From: Desulfobacterales bacterium
Lineage (GTDB): Bacteria > Desulfobacterota > Desulfobacteria > Desulfobacterales > Desulfobacteraceae
Reading direction: 5' to 3'
Length of the DNA stretch: 6,734 bases
Assembly: GCA_022361535.1 (NCBI GenBank)
Contig: JAKSAU010000917.1
Location: 1 to 6,734 of the forward strand
This document shows positions 5,970 through 6,734 of this stretch, in pieces. Below the pieces are notes generated by a model. That model was not told the origin of the DNA, did no database searches, and saw only the letters and a list, made by a program, of their open reading frames with translations. Positions within the stretch are counted from its first letter, which is position 1. Each line of letters starts with the position of its first letter. The position numbers and the translations under genes were made by a program.

Positions 5970-6626
5970 CTATTTATTTTTCCTGGGTGTCACCCCTTTT
6001 TTCGGACAAAGAGAAGTTAACACACAGCGATGGCAATGAGGTCCTATCGGCCTACAGGTGCCCTGGCCAAATGCTACCAGGATACCATTTACCTCTTTCC
6101 AGTGGCTTTTAGGCAGCTTTTTTCTTAAAACTTTTTCTGTCTCAAGAGGATTGCGCGTTTTTACATATCCCCATATATTCATAATCCGGTGAACATGGGT
6201 ATCAACGCAGATGGCATCTTTATCAAAAGCGACTGCTCTTACTAGGTTGGCAGTTTTCCGTCCAACTCCTGGCAGGGTAACAAGATCATCAATTGCGTCC
6301 GGCACCTTACCGTCAAATGCGTTAAGGGCTTGGGGCAGTTTTGACAGGTATCCTGCCTTTGACTTGTAGAATCCCACCGGGAAAATCAGTCCGCGGATCT
6401 TTTTTTCTGAAAGCGTTGCCAGGTGATCTGCATCCGGGGCTAGTTTAAAAAGCCGCTCCGATGCTTTGGCAGTTACCTCATCCTTGGTTCTGGCAGAAAG
6501 GATGGTTGCAACCAGAACCTTAAACGGGGACCGGGTCTGCACAGCAATGAGATCCACCACCGGAACCTGGTATTCGGATACTTCTTTTTTTAAAATTTCT
6601 AAAAATTGTGAAATATTTACAGCCAT
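5970..6626 (-). CDS. nth: Endonuclease III, base-excision repair DNA glycosylase/AP lyase
   Basis: A 218-aa protein, near the 211 aa of E. coli Nth. It removes oxidised pyrimidines from DNA and nicks the resulting abasic site. The helix-hairpin-helix LPGVGRKTANLV (118-129) carries catalytic K124. VDTHVHR holds catalytic D142, 18 residues later, the same spacing as K120-D138 in E. coli. C191, C198, C201 and C207 form the C-X6-C-X2-C-X5-C [4Fe-4S] loop, fully intact. The residue equivalent to E. coli Q41 is R46 (SARTKD instead of SAQATD), which I recall as a variant in archaeal-like Nth proteins. ATG 6626 has only a weak ribosome site, but no other good start is near. The gene lies 12 nt after a membrane-protein gene, so the two are probably co-transcribed. 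It converges with the kinase gene, separated by 44 bp in which I see no convincing terminator. Confidence 0.95.
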   Translation of the reverse strand: MAVNISQFLEILKKEVSEYQVPVVDLIAVQTRSPFKVLVATILSARTKDEVTAKASERLFKLAPDADHLATLSEKKIRGLIFPVGFYKSKAGYLSKLPQALNAFDGKVPDAIDDLVTLPGVGRKTANLVRAVAFDKDAICVDTHVHRIMNIWGYVKTRNPLETEKVLRKKLPKSHWKEVNGILVAFGQGTCRPIGPHCHRCVLTSLCPKKGVTPRKNK

Positions 6627-6638
6627 GTATCAGGCAGC

Positions 6639-6734
6639 CTAAATCAATGTTGTGATAAGGTAATAGACCAGTGGTAAAAAAATGGCCGGAAGCATATTGC
6701 CAACAGCAATTTTTTTCTCCCGTAACATGTTTAA
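6639..6734 (-). CDS. C-terminal end of a membrane protein, DUF554 (YqgA)-like
   Basis: The frame is open from the right edge to TAG at 6641-6639 and gives 31 residues: LNMLREKKIAVGNMLPAIF, then LPLVYYLITTLI. It has a short basic loop followed by one hydrophobic helix ending at the C-terminus. Several DUF554 family proteins, as I recall them, end with a similar pattern (GxNLL-x-IKKIxVxNLLPAL followed by a hydrophobic tail), which is the basis for the name. These are multi-pass inner-membrane proteins of unknown function. Only the tail is visible, so the family call is tentative, but the coding call is supported by the coherent frame and the 12-nt spacing to nth in an operon-like arrangement. 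Confidence 0.55.
   Translation of the reverse strand, partial: LNMLREKKIAVGNMLPAIFLPLVYYLITTLI

Noticed and set aside
1..6734. CRISPR array, insertion sequence, tRNA or att site
   Set aside because: I saw no regularly spaced repeats, transposase frames, terminal inverted repeats or tRNA-like cloverleaf sequence on either strand.

Overview
The window looks like chromosomal DNA from a Gram-negative, A+T-leaning deltaproteobacterium. My best guess is a Desulfobacterales (Desulfobacter/Desulfobacula-like) sulfate reducer. This rests on the style of the hybrid histidine kinase, on the OmpA-domain and type I-secreted adhesin proteins (both imply an outer membrane), and on base composition. No rRNA or other taxonomic marker is present, so the assignment is an inference.

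Left end (1-548, minus strand): the first 182 codons of a large secreted adhesin of the LapA type. They hold an N-terminal retention module and a TAAG site at residues 106-109, the signature cut by LapG-family periplasmic proteases. The rest of the gene lies off the left edge. A 342-bp A+T-rich divergent intergenic region follows (549-890). It carries a perfect 7-bp inverted repeat at 689-706 and a weak promoter candidate for the rightward genes.

Centre (891-5925, plus strand): a tight four-gene operon. Gene 1 encodes a 195-aa coiled-coil protein. Gene 2 encodes a 595-aa single-span membrane protein with a roughly 287-residue cytoplasmic half and a periplasmic half ending in an OmpA-like peptidoglycan-binding domain; the cytoplasmic half includes a stretch resembling the roadblock/longin fold. 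Gene 3 encodes a 166-aa Ras/Rab-like small GTPase. Gene 4 encodes a 709-aa soluble hybrid histidine kinase (PAS-like regions, HisKA, HATPase, receiver). Gene 2 overlaps gene 3 by 4 nt (ATGA), and gene 3 overlaps gene 4 by 1 nt (TGATG), so these three are probably translationally coupled.

The operon reads as a candidate trans-envelope signalling module. The OmpA end would contact the cell wall. The cytoplasmic half would contact or regulate the small GTPase. The GTPase, with the coiled-coil protein as possible scaffold or effector, would feed the membrane-less hybrid kinase. The adjacent divergent adhesin gene is a possible output, but only its position supports that.

Right end (5970-6734, minus strand): a convergent housekeeping pair. 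These are endonuclease III (nth) with an intact [4Fe-4S] cluster and catalytic Lys/Asp, and, 12 nt upstream of it, the last 31 codons of a membrane protein resembling the C-terminus of DUF554 (YqgA-like) proteins.
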